A stretch of DNA of 50,960 bases from DATAEG01 sp051001975 (GTDB lineage: Bacteria > Actinomycetota > Actinomycetes > Mycobacteriales > Jatrophihabitantaceae). The position numbers and the translations under genes were made by a program. Where the stretch lies: contig JBPCMU010000121.1 in NCBI GenBank assembly GCA_051001975.1, positions 1 through 50,960 of the forward strand. The letters run 5' to 3'. This document shows positions 8,467-15,746 of the stretch, piece by piece. Below the pieces are notes generated by a model that searched no databases, was not told the DNA's origin, and saw only the letters and a list, made by a program, of their open reading frames with translations. The number at the start of each line of letters is the position of its first letter. The first letter of the stretch is position 1.

Positions 8467-8513
8467 CTCGTCAATCTTGCACCCGGGTCCGACATCAACC
8501 AGGTGCCGACAGT

Positions 8514-8542
8514 ACCAGTATCACCGGGCTCTCCCTACTGGT
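8514..8542. promoter_or_regulatory. Candidate operator between regulator and efflux pump
   Basis: ACCAGTA at 8514-8520 and TACTGGT at 8536-8542 form a perfect seven-base inverted repeat whose half-sites are 22 bp apart (about two helical turns). It lies between the divergent XRE regulator and MFS gene starts, where the regulator would be expected to bind. It overlaps an in-frame GTG at 8541, which argues that the transporter really starts at ATG 8568. Confidence 0.5.
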
Positions 8543-8567
8543 GTCCTTTACGGCGGACCTTCGATGC

Positions 8568-10010
8568 ATGACCTCCACCCTCTCTCGCGCTGGGAGCTCC
8601 GGCGCCGCCAAGACGATCCGCCGTGCCGCCCGCCCCGGCACGATCCTCGCGGCGCTGCTCACCGCACAGTTCATGGCCATGCTGGACGTATCGGTCGTCA
8701 ACGTCGCGGCGCCCACCGTCCGAGCGGACCTGGGCACGTCCGGCGCCGGCCTGCAGCTGGTCATCTCCGGCTACACGATCAGCTACGCCGTGCTGCTCAT
8801 CACCGGTGCCCGGCTTGGCGACCGGCTCGGCCACGGCAAGGTGTTCCGAGCCGGGTTGACCGTGTTCACCGTCGCGTCGTTGCTCTGCGGCCTCGCGCCC
8901 ACCACGGCGGCCTTGATCTCCTTCCGGGTGCTTCAGGGCGTGGGTGCCGCGGCGATGATGCCGCAGGTGATGAGCCTGATCCAGCTCACCTTCGCCGGGC
9001 CGGCGCGGGCCCGGGCCCTGAGCCTGTACGGGGCGGTGATCGCCTGCGGCGGTGTGGTCGGCTACGTGTTGGGTGGCGTGCTCGTCAGTGCCGACCTGTT
9101 CGGTGCCGGGTGGCGGCCGGTGTTCCTCGTCAACGTTCCGATCGGCATCCCACTGTGGGTGTTCGCCCGTGGCAGGCTGCCCAGTGACCGCGGTGAGCCG
9201 GGTCGGCGGATGGACCTCCCCGGCGTCATCACCCTGTGTGCTGCGGTCGCCGCTCTGGTGGTGCCGCTCGTGCTCGGCCACGAGGAGAACTGGCCGACCT
9301 GGTGCTGGGCGTTGCTCGGTGCCAGCGTCGTCGGGTTCGCCGCGTTCGCGCTGGTGGAGCGCCGGGTGTTTCGGGCCGGTGGCGCGCCGCTGGTGTCACC
9401 TCGGGTCCTGCGCGCTCCGGGACTGCTCGCCGGTGGCGCGGCCCTGTTCCTCGGTCTGCTGAACTACTCGGGCTTCCTGTTCACGATGGCGCTGCACCTG
9501 CAGTCCGGGCTGGGTGATTCGGCCGAGCATGCCGGGTTGGTGTTCACGCCCGCGGCGGTCGGCTTCGCCGTCACCGGTATCTGGTGGCGCCGGCTGCCGG
9601 CCGCCTGGCACCGGCCGATGATCCCGGCCGGATTCGTCGTTGCCGCACTCGGTTATGCAGCGCTGGGACTCATCCTGCGCGGCGGCGGCTCCGGCGGGGT
9701 GGTGCTCATCGTGGACCTGCTCGTGATCGGGCTGGCTCTGGGTCTGGCGTTCAGCCCGCTGCTGACCGTCGCGCTCACCGGCGTCCCGATCGCCGACGCC
9801 GCCGACGCCAGTGGGGTGCTGGTGACGCTGTTCCAGCTCGGCCAGGTGGTCGGGGTAGCCACGCTCGGCACGCTGTTCCTCACCCTGGTCGACGGGCCGG
9901 GCCGGCACATTTCGGCGCACGCCATCCTGGTTACAGACCTGGCCCTGGGCGCCAGCGCGCTCGTTGCCGCCGGTTTCGCCAGCGCCCTGCCGCGCCGGCG
10001 GACGCCCTGA
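8568..10010 (+). CDS. MFS transporter, DHA2 (EmrB/QacA) family drug efflux
   Basis: A 480-residue, strongly hydrophobic protein with about fourteen membrane segments, the DHA2 drug/proton antiporter layout. Motif D1 is seen in LLTAQFMAMLDVSVVNVAAP (residues ~35-54), motif A in GARLGDRLGHGKVF (~88-101), and a motif C-like glycine-rich stretch GGVVGYVLGGVL (~163-174). The likely role is export of toxic compounds using the proton gradient. It is divergent from an XRE/MmyB regulator and probably controlled by it. A GTG at 8541 would add nine residues but overlaps the candidate operator. Confidence 0.9.
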   Translation: MTSTLSRAGSSGAAKTIRRAARPGTILAALLTAQFMAMLDVSVVNVAAPTVRADLGTSGAGLQLVISGYTISYAVLLITGARLGDRLGHGKVFRAGLTVFTVASLLCGLAPTTAALISFRVLQGVGAAAMMPQVMSLIQLTFAGPARARALSLYGAVIACGGVVGYVLGGVLVSADLFGAGWRPVFLVNVPIGIPLWVFARGRLPSDRGEPGRRMDLPGVITLCAAVAALVVPLVLGHEENWPTWCWALLGASVVGFAAFALVERRVFRAGGAPLVSPRVLRAPGLLAGGAALFLGLLNYSGFLFTMALHLQSGLGDSAEHAGLVFTPAAVGFAVTGIWWRRLPAAWHRPMIPAGFVVAALGYAALGLILRGGGSGGVVLIVDLLVIGLALGLAFSPLLTVALTGVPIADAADASGVLVTLFQLGQVVGVATLGTLFLTLVDGPGRHISAHAILVTDLALGASALVAAGFASALPRRRTP

Positions 10011-10022
10011 CCCACCTACGAA

Positions 10023-10072
10023 GATGATCATGGCGATTCGAGTGCTATAGCCCTCGAATCGCCATGATCATC
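10023..10072. terminator. Perfect 20-bp inverted repeat, probable bidirectional terminator
   Basis: Arms at 10023-10042 (GATGATCATGGCGATTCGAG) and 10053-10072 are exact reverse complements around a 10-base loop that itself contains the palindrome GCTATAGC. It sits between the convergent MFS gene and the lysozyme pseudogene, as expected for a shared terminator, but there is no U-tract. The perfect arms and internal palindrome could also mark a repetitive or protein-binding element. Confidence 0.55.
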
Positions 10073-10091
10073 AGTGAGCAACTGGCGTGGG

Positions 10092-10740
10092 TTAGCCCTT
10101 GGCCAGCGCGACCAATCGGTCGTGGGTGCCGTTGAAGACGTCCTGGTCGCCGGGGAACGTCCCGGAGTCGGCGAACTGCCAGAACGTGTAGGAGCCCCAA
10201 CCGGCCGGCAACGCGCCCGGTCTCGAGTTGTACGAGGCGAGCCACAGGGGCTTCGTCGCGGCAAAGCTGGTGTCGCTGCCGGAGTCGACGCCCGCGACGT
10301 TCTCCAGATCGAGTGCGCCCGGAAGGGATGATCCCGTCGCTGCTCCACCCGCCGCCGTGGGCGAGGAAGTAGTTCGCCTGGCTCGCACCGCCGGAGGAGT
10401 CCGGCCGGGCGAAGTGATACCCGCCGCGCAACAGGCCGGCGTTCGTCGCGCCGCTGTAGTCGGCGCTGAACATCGGGTCGTGGTAGGTCGTGCCTTCGGT
10501 CGCCTTGATGTAGACGAAGTTCGCGCCGTCCGTCTTCATGGCGCCGAAGTCGATAGCGCCTTGGTAGTGACTGACGTCCGCACCGGGCAGGCCGGTAGCG
10601 GCACCGGCGCCGTCGCTCGGGACGAGGAATGCTGCGACGGCTGCCACCGCAGCGAGTAGCACCGCGATCAGCACTGCGAACGGGCGGCAGCGGCCGGTGC
10701 GCGGCGGGATGGGTTCGATCGTCGGACTGGGGGGTGTCAC
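10092..10740 (-). pseudogene. Broken GH25 lysozyme (secreted muramidase)
   Basis: The first frame from GTG 10740 (GGAGG six bases upstream) encodes a hydrophobic signal-anchor (residues ~22-48) and the GH25 N-terminus: GADVSHYQGAIDF, YIKATEG, GGYHFARPD. At about 10340, in a GGG run after GGWSSD, the homology moves into the next frame, which supplies the active-site LPGALDLE and the C-terminus WGSYTFWQFADSGTFPGDQD and ends at 10092. In addition, the ~40-50 residues normally lying between the DLE motif and the LWLA-Y strand are missing. Two independent lesions make a functional enzyme unlikely. Intact GH25 enzymes cleave the MurNAc-GlcNAc bond of peptidoglycan outside the cell. Confidence 0.85.
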
Positions 10741-10751
10741 GACGGGCCTCC

Positions 10752-10778
10752 TTCGTTAGGTAACGAATGCATAACGAA
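10752..10778. promoter_or_regulatory. Triple TTCGTTA half-site upstream of lysozyme pseudogene
   Basis: TTCGTTA (10752-10758) and TAACGAA (10761-10767) form a palindrome with a two-base centre; another TAACGAA follows at 10772-10778, 11 bp (one helical turn) from the second. The cluster lies 12-38 bp upstream of the pseudogene's GTG, in promoter or operator position. The regulator is unknown. The rest of the gap to zur shows no gene. Confidence 0.45.
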
Positions 10779-10870
10779 CCCTCTCCCGTGGCGACCCCCA
10801 TTCCGGGCATATCTCCCTGGACGTTCCGGCAACCTCCGGCAACGGCCGCCTACCGCCGGCTACGAAGCGC

Positions 10871-11287
10871 TCATGCGCGGGCCGCACGCCGGCAGTCCGC
10901 GCACAGGCCGAGCAGCTCCACGACGTGCTCGACATCGCTGAACCCATGCTCCGTGGCTACCTGCTCGGCCCAGCGTTCTACGCTGCGGCCCTCGATCTCG
11001 GCGGTGACGCCGCATTGCCGGCAGACCAGGTGGTGGTGGTGACGGGCGGTCCGGCCACACAGCCGGTACAGCACCTCTCCGTCCGCGGTCTGCAGCGTGT
11101 CCGCCTCGCCGGCGTCGGTCAGCGCCTGCAAGTGCCGGTAGACGGTGGACAGCCCGACCGTCTCGCCGCCGTTGCGCAGATCGGAGAAGATCGCCTGCGC
11201 GCTGCGGAATCCATCCACTTCCGCGAGCCGCTCCCGGACCAGATCCCCCTGCCGGGTGCTGCGCGAGGCCTTGCGGGACGTGGTCAT
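10871..11287 (-). CDS. zur: Zinc uptake regulator Zur (Fur family)
   Basis: A 138-residue Fur-family repressor. The winged helix spans residues ~15-80 (SAQAIFSDLRN, VGLSTVYRHLQAL). The dimerisation and metal-binding half has the HHHHLVCRQCG cluster (~residues 86-96) and a C-terminal CADC pair that would form the structural zinc site. With zinc bound such proteins repress zinc-uptake genes. Its ATG overlaps the znuB stop (ATGA), so it is the last gene of the zinc transporter operon. GGAGG lies seven bases upstream of ATG 11287. The location makes autoregulation likely. Confidence 0.93.
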   Translation of the reverse strand: MTTSRKASRSTRQGDLVRERLAEVDGFRSAQAIFSDLRNGGETVGLSTVYRHLQALTDAGEADTLQTADGEVLYRLCGRTARHHHHLVCRQCGVTAEIEGRSVERWAEQVATEHGFSDVEHVVELLGLCADCRRAARA

Positions 11288-12234
11288 TCGCTGCCTCCAG
11301 GGGTGCTGGTCTGCAGGGTCATCGAGGGGCTCGGCTCGGCGGCGACGGCCAGGACCGGTCGGCCACGTTCCCGCACAGCGCCGATGACTCGGCACACCAC
11401 ATAGATCGTGAACGAGATCGTGGTGATGTACGGGCTGATCGGCAGCGAACTGCCCAATGCCAACAGGATCCCGCCGACGGTTGACGTGGTCGCGAACGTG
11501 ACGCTGAGCGCGGCGATGCGCAGTGGCGACGCGGTGATCCGCATTGCCGCGGCGGCCGGGGTGCAGACCACGCTCAGCACGAGCAGGGCGCCGACGATCT
11601 GGATCGACATGGCCACCGTCATCCCCAGCACCAACATGAAGGCGGGCGACAGCAGCCGCACCGGCACGCCACGCGCGGCGGCTACGTCAGCGTCCAGGCT
11701 GGCAAAGGTCAGCGGCCGCCACATGATCAGCAGCGCGATGACCACGATCACCGAGATGCCGATCAGCCAGGACAGCTGCGGGGTGTCGATCGAGACGATC
11801 TGGCCGGTGAGCAGCCCGAACTTGTTCGCCGATCTGCCTTTGTAGAGCGAGAGGAACAGCACGCCGAGGCCGAGGCCGAACGGCATCAGCACGCCGATGA
11901 TGGAGTTGCGGTCCCGGGCCTTGATGCCCAGCGCGCCAATCGCCACCGCGGCGAGAAGCGACCCGGCCAGCGACCCGACGACGACGCTGAAACCGCCGAG
12001 CAACGCGGCTGCGGCGCCGGCGAAGGACAGCTCGCTGATGCCATGCACCGCGAACGGCAGGTCGCGCATCATCACGAACGTGCTGATCAAGCCGCAGACG
12101 ATGCCCAGCACGGCCGCGGCGATCACCGAGTTGTGCACCAGCGACAGCAGTTCGCCGTAGTCGTCGAAGTTGAAGACCTGCTTGAGGATGCTGGGGCCGC
12201 CCGGTGTTCCGGCGGCCAGGATGAGTGCGCTCAT
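11284..12234 (-). CDS. znuB: Zinc/manganese ABC transporter permease ZnuB-like
   Basis: A 316-residue membrane protein of the ABC-3 permease family with about eight to nine hydrophobic segments, the pathway-forming subunit of a zinc importer. Typical sequences include VHNSVIAAAVLGIVCGLIST (residues ~34-53), GISELSFAGAAAALLGG and LLVLSVVCTPAAAAMRIT. The start ATG at 12234 overlaps the stop of the ATPase gene, and its stop overlaps the zur start. The upstream in-frame extension lies within znuC and is rejected. Zur in the operon points to zinc rather than manganese. Confidence 0.92.
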   Translation of the reverse strand: MSALILAAGTPGGPSILKQVFNFDDYGELLSLVHNSVIAAAVLGIVCGLISTFVMMRDLPFAVHGISELSFAGAAAALLGGFSVVVGSLAGSLLAAVAIGALGIKARDRNSIIGVLMPFGLGLGVLFLSLYKGRSANKFGLLTGQIVSIDTPQLSWLIGISVIVVIALLIMWRPLTFASLDADVAAARGVPVRLLSPAFMLVLGMTVAMSIQIVGALLVLSVVCTPAAAAMRITASPLRIAALSVTFATTSTVGGILLALGSSLPISPYITTISFTIYVVCRVIGAVRERGRPVLAVAAEPSPSMTLQTSTPGGSE

Positions 12235-13043
12235 CCGGCGGCCTCGTCGTCGGACAGGTGCGTGGTTTCGTGCGCGGGCGCGTCGGGGATGCCGGCCACG
12301 ACGATCCGCCCGCCGGTGCGGATCACCTCGACGGGCGAGCCGTACAGCGCGCTCAGGCTCGGCCCGGTCATCACCTCGTCGACTGTGCCGATCGAGAATC
12401 GTCCGTCGGCCAGGTATAACACCCGGTCCACGTAGGGCAGCACGGGATTGATCTCGTGCGTCACGAACAGCACCGCGGTGCCGTGCGAGCGCCGCCGCTC
12501 GTCGATCAGGCGCACCACCGAACGTTGATGGGTCAGGTCGAGGGAAAGCAGCGGCTCGTCGCACAGCAGCAGCAGGGGATCGGTAGCGATCGCCTGCGCG
12601 ATACGTACCCGCTGCTGCTCACCCCCGGAGAGCAGATGCACCGGGCGGTCGGCCAACGCGGTAGCGCCGACGGAGTCCAGCGCCGCGGCCACCGCCGCCT
12701 TCCTGGCCCGGGAGGGCCGCCCCGGTCCCCACCGCTGCCCGTCGATGCCGAGGCCGACCAGGTCGCGGGCTCGGATCGGGGTCGGCGGGGACAGCCTGCG
12801 TTCCTGCGGGATGTAGCCGACCAGCCCGCTGCCGCGGCGCGGCGGTTCGTCGCCGATCTGTACCGTTCCGCCGCTGAGCGACTGCAGTCCGAGAATTGCC
12901 TTCAGCAATGTCGTCTTCCCGGAACCGTTCGCGCCGAGTACCGCCACGAACTCACCGGCGCCGACCGCCAGGTTCAGTCCGTGCCACAGGCACCGCGCCC
13001 CGAACGACAGCTGCGCGTCCCGCAGTTCCAGGACCGGCGTCAT
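12231..13043 (-). CDS. znuC: Zinc ABC transporter ATP-binding protein ZnuC-like
   Basis: A 270-residue ABC ATPase. Walker A is GANGSGKTT (residues ~38-46), the signature is LLSGGEQQRVRIAQAI, Walker B reads LLLLCDEPLLSLD, and the switch histidine lies in VTHEIN. It would energise ZnuB for zinc import at the inner face of the membrane. ATG 13043 overlaps the znuA stop (ATGA) and its own stop overlaps the znuB start. The 14 in-frame codons upstream fall in znuA and are not used. Confidence 0.93.
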   Translation of the reverse strand: MTPVLELRDAQLSFGARCLWHGLNLAVGAGEFVAVLGANGSGKTTLLKAILGLQSLSGGTVQIGDEPPRRGSGLVGYIPQERRLSPPTPIRARDLVGLGIDGQRWGPGRPSRARKAAVAAALDSVGATALADRPVHLLSGGEQQRVRIAQAIATDPLLLLCDEPLLSLDLTHQRSVVRLIDERRRSHGTAVLFVTHEINPVLPYVDRVLYLADGRFSIGTVDEVMTGPSLSALYGSPVEVIRTGGRIVVAGIPDAPAHETTHLSDDEAAG

Positions 13044-13954
13044 GCCAGTGCCTTTTGTATAGCGGCGAGGTTGTCGGTCATCCACTGGACGAAGTCCTTT
13101 CCCGGCGGCAGGTTCTCGGTGACCGGGACGGTCACGATGTCGTTTTTGGTGGCCGCGTCGCGCACCTTTCGAGTCTCGGGACCGACCGTCTGCGCGTTGT
13201 AGACGAGTGCCTTGACTTGCGTGCCGGTGAACAGGTCGAGGGTCTGCCGCAGCACCCGCGGCGACACGTCGGTGCCCTCCTCGACCGCTGCGCTGAACTT
13301 GGCCGGCGTCTTGTTGTCCAGACCGCAGGCCTGCAGCATGTACAGCGCCACCGGCTCGGTGATCGCCACGCCGGTTCCCTCGTGGGCGGCCTTCACGGCG
13401 GCTTCCTGCTTCTGCAGTGCGGTGAGCTTGCCGCTCAGCACCTTCGCGTTGGCGATGAACTCGGCCGCATCTGCCGGGTCAGCCTTCTGCAGTGCGTCGG
13501 CGATCCGTTCGACGACCGCCACCATGGTCGGCAGGTCGTACCAGACGTGCTCGTTGAGCTCGCCGCGCTCTGCCTTCTTCCCCGAGACGTCGACGGCGTC
13601 GATCACGTTCGCCTTGCGCTTGGCCCCGATCAGCATGGTCCGGACGAAGTCGTCGTATCCGCCGCCGTTCTCGATGACGATGCTGGCCTTTGACAGTTCG
13701 AGGCGGTTCTTGGTGCTTACCTCGTAGGAGTGTGGATCCTGGGTCGGGTCGGTGATGATCGAGGTGACTCTGATCTTCGTCTCGGACAGCCCGCCGGCGA
13801 CCTGCTGGGCAAGGTTGCCGTAGGCGCTGGTCGAGGCGACGACCGAGACGGTGCCCTTCGGGATGTCCGCCTCGGAATCGGAGCTGCAGCCGGCGACAAC
13901 CATCCCGAGGGTGGCGAGGGCGGCGATCGTGCCGCTGCGGCGAAGTCTGCTCAT
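13040..13954 (-). CDS. znuA: Zinc-binding lipoprotein ZnuA-like
   Basis: A 304-residue cluster A-I solute-binding protein. It begins with a lipoprotein signal (MSRLRRSG, hydrophobic core, lipobox VVAGC, Cys ~24). Metal ligands can be placed at the His of DPHSYE, the His of NEHVWYD and probably the Glu of ITEPVA; no long His-rich loop is present, unlike proteobacterial ZnuA. It is the first gene of znuA-znuC-znuB-zur. The start is placed at ATG 13954 because residues before it do not belong to a signal peptide. A candidate Zur box lies about 40 bp upstream. Confidence 0.9.
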   Translation of the reverse strand: MSRLRRSGTIAALATLGMVVAGCSSDSEADIPKGTVSVVASTSAYGNLAQQVAGGLSETKIRVTSIITDPTQDPHSYEVSTKNRLELSKASIVIENGGGYDDFVRTMLIGAKRKANVIDAVDVSGKKAERGELNEHVWYDLPTMVAVVERIADALQKADPADAAEFIANAKVLSGKLTALQKQEAAVKAAHEGTGVAITEPVALYMLQACGLDNKTPAKFSAAVEEGTDVSPRVLRQTLDLFTGTQVKALVYNAQTVGPETRKVRDAATKNDIVTVPVTENLPPGKDFVQWMTDNLAAIQKALA

Positions 13955-13971
13955 GGTGATGTCCGACCCCA

Positions 13972-14014
13972 CGATACCGGTATCGATTGTGAAAGTCATA
14001 GTGGGAATCATTAC
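13972..14014. promoter_or_regulatory. Candidate Zur box and adjacent 14-bp palindrome
   Basis: At 13995-14014 an imperfect palindrome (on the minus strand GTAATGATTCCCACTATGAC) has the AT-rich ATGA-type half-sites typical of actinobacterial Zur boxes. Directly next to it, 13972-13985 is a perfect 14-bp palindrome CGATACCGGTATCG, between the Zur-like site and znuA. The first fits zinc-dependent repression of this operon. The second may be a second operator or an early-transcript hairpin. Confidence 0.55.
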
Positions 14015-14082
14015 GATTAGGATGAGCGCGCCGTGGTGGCGGGCGCCACAGGTGCCTGGCGGGGGATCGGCGGGGTATCCGC

Positions 14083-14246
14083 TACGATGGACACTGTTAG
14101 GACGCTTCGTGCGTCGTCACCCTTTCGGTGACCAGCTGAACGGCGCAGCATCTCGCCGGGCTCGTTTCTCGACTGTTTGTCACGTGCTGCTGCACGCCAG
14201 ACCTTCCGACAGGCGCGCCATCTCGTTGGAAGGCTCGTGTTTCATC
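14083..14246 (+). promoter_or_regulatory. Promoter -10 and ~150-nt structured leader of DEAD-box helicase
   Basis: TACGAT at 14083-14088 is a plausible -10, giving a leader of about 150 nt. It can fold four local hairpins: GACGC/GCGTC (14101-14115, loop TTCGT), GTCACC/GGTGAC (14116-14132, loop CTTTC), CGTGC/GCACG (14183-14196), and CCTTCCGAC/GTTGGAAGG (14202-14233). The last stem contains GGAAGG, the only good ribosome-binding sequence before ATG 14247, so translation may depend on unfolding. Long structured leaders are typical of cold-inducible RNA helicase genes. Confidence 0.6.
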
Positions 14247-15746
14247 ATGTCCCGCAATGCCACTCGTAGTCACGCTGCGCGTTCGTCGCGCTCGACTTCA
14301 CACTCCACTTCTCACTCGCGTCCGCGCACCCGCCGACCGAATGCGGCTCCCGCGCGCACCCGGTCGATCTGGGACGAACTGCCCGTGCAGCCGGTCCCGA
14401 CCGAGGGATTGCCGAGCTTTGCCGAGCTCGGCCTGCCCCGACCCATGGTCGAGGCACTGCGCCGCGCCGGCCTGACCGACCCGTTCCCGATCCAGGCTGC
14501 AACCATCCCGGACGTCCTGGCCGGGCGCGACCTGCTCGGCCGGGCCTCCACCGGCTCGGGCAAGACGATGGCCTTCGGGCTGCCGCTGCTGGCCCGGCTC
14601 TCCGGCGCGTCTGCTCCGGCGCGTCGCCCCCGTGGTCTTGTGCTGGTGCCGACCCGTGAGCTCGCGATGCAGGTGACCGACGCGCTCACCCCGATAGGTC
14701 ACGCCATGAACATGCGCGTCCGGCTCGTCGCCGGCGGGCTTCCGATGGGCAAGCAGATCACCGCCCTCGAGCGCGGCGTCGACGTGCTAGTTGCGACGCC
14801 GGGTCGCCTGGTCGACCTCATCAACCGGCGGGCCTGCTCGCTGGACGGCGTCGAGATCACTGTTCTTGACGAGGCGGACCACATGGCCGACCTCGGCTTT
14901 CTGCCGGTCGTGCGTGATCTGCTCGACCAGACCGCCGGCGGTGGGCAGCGGTTGCTGTTCTCCGCGACGCTGGACGGCGACGTCGGCACGCTCGTCGAGA
15001 ACTACCTCACCGACCCGGCTGCCCACGCCCTGAGCAGCGCGATCGCCTCCGTCGACACGATGGAGCACCACCTCTTCCGGACCAGTCACGAGGCCAAGTT
15101 CGACGTGGCAGCCGAGCTCGCCGGTCGGGACGGTCGTACCCTGATGTTCGTGCGGACAAAGCACGGCGCGGATCGGCTGGCCAAGCAGCTCGGCAGGGTG
15201 GGCGTCCAGGCGGCTGCGCTGCACGGCGGTCGCAGCCAGTCTCAGCGCACCCGCGCGCTGAACGAGTTCAAGGAGGGCACCGTCCCGGTGCTCGTCGCCA
15301 CCGATGTCGCTGCGCGTGGCATCCACGTCTCCGACATTTCGCTGGTTGTGCACGTCGACCCGCCGGCCGACCCCAAGGACTACCTGCATCGCTCCGGTCG
15401 TACGGCTCGTGCAGGGGAGGACGGCATGGTCGTCCTGCTCAGCACGCCGGCAGACGAGCGGGCCACCCGCCGCATGCTGCGTGATGCCGGCGTCGAGCCG
15501 ACTCAGCGCGACGTGATGCCCGGCTCCGCCGACGTGGCGACGCTGACCGGCGCCCGCCGTCCCAGTGGCACGCCGATCGCGGTCGCGCCGTCGCGCCCGC
15601 GGGCCAGCACGTACGCCGGCCAGTCGTCGCGTCCGCGCAACGGTCGCGGCGCCAGCAACGGCGGCTACCGCGGCAACTCCCAGCGGTCGTCGTCGCATCG
15701 CTCCGGCGCACCGTCAACCGGTAGCCGCGAGCGTCACTCCGCGTAG
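14247..15746 (+). CDS. DEAD-box RNA helicase (RhlE/DeaD-like)
   Basis: A 499-residue ATP-dependent RNA helicase with all core motifs: Q motif (FPIQAATIP), I (ASTGSGKT), Ia (PTRELA), Ib (TPGR), II (DEAD), III (SAT), V (ATDVAARGI) and VI (HRSGRTARAG). Residues 1-40 are Ser/Arg/His-rich and residues ~430-499 are Arg/Gly/Ser-rich low-complexity tails that likely bind RNA. It would remodel RNA duplexes in ribosome assembly or mRNA decay, often at low temperature. Its 3' end overlaps the convergent oxidoreductase gene by 13 bp. The ATG lies 13 bases after GGAAGG, which can be hidden in a leader hairpin. Confidence 0.92.
   Translation: MSRNATRSHAARSSRSTSHSTSHSRPRTRRPNAAPARTRSIWDELPVQPVPTEGLPSFAELGLPRPMVEALRRAGLTDPFPIQAATIPDVLAGRDLLGRASTGSGKTMAFGLPLLARLSGASAPARRPRGLVLVPTRELAMQVTDALTPIGHAMNMRVRLVAGGLPMGKQITALERGVDVLVATPGRLVDLINRRACSLDGVEITVLDEADHMADLGFLPVVRDLLDQTAGGGQRLLFSATLDGDVGTLVENYLTDPAAHALSSAIASVDTMEHHLFRTSHEAKFDVAAELAGRDGRTLMFVRTKHGADRLAKQLGRVGVQAAALHGGRSQSQRTRALNEFKEGTVPVLVATDVAARGIHVSDISLVVHVDPPADPKDYLHRSGRTARAGEDGMVVLLSTPADERATRRMLRDAGVEPTQRDVMPGSADVATLTGARRPSGTPIAVAPSRPRASTYAGQSSRPRNGRGASNGGYRGNSQRSSSHRSGAPSTGSRERHSA

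Noticed and set aside
10340..10345. Programmed frameshift in the GH25 gene
   Set aside because: A separate ~40-50 residue internal deletion would inactivate the enzyme anyway, and no typical slippery site or stimulatory structure is evident.
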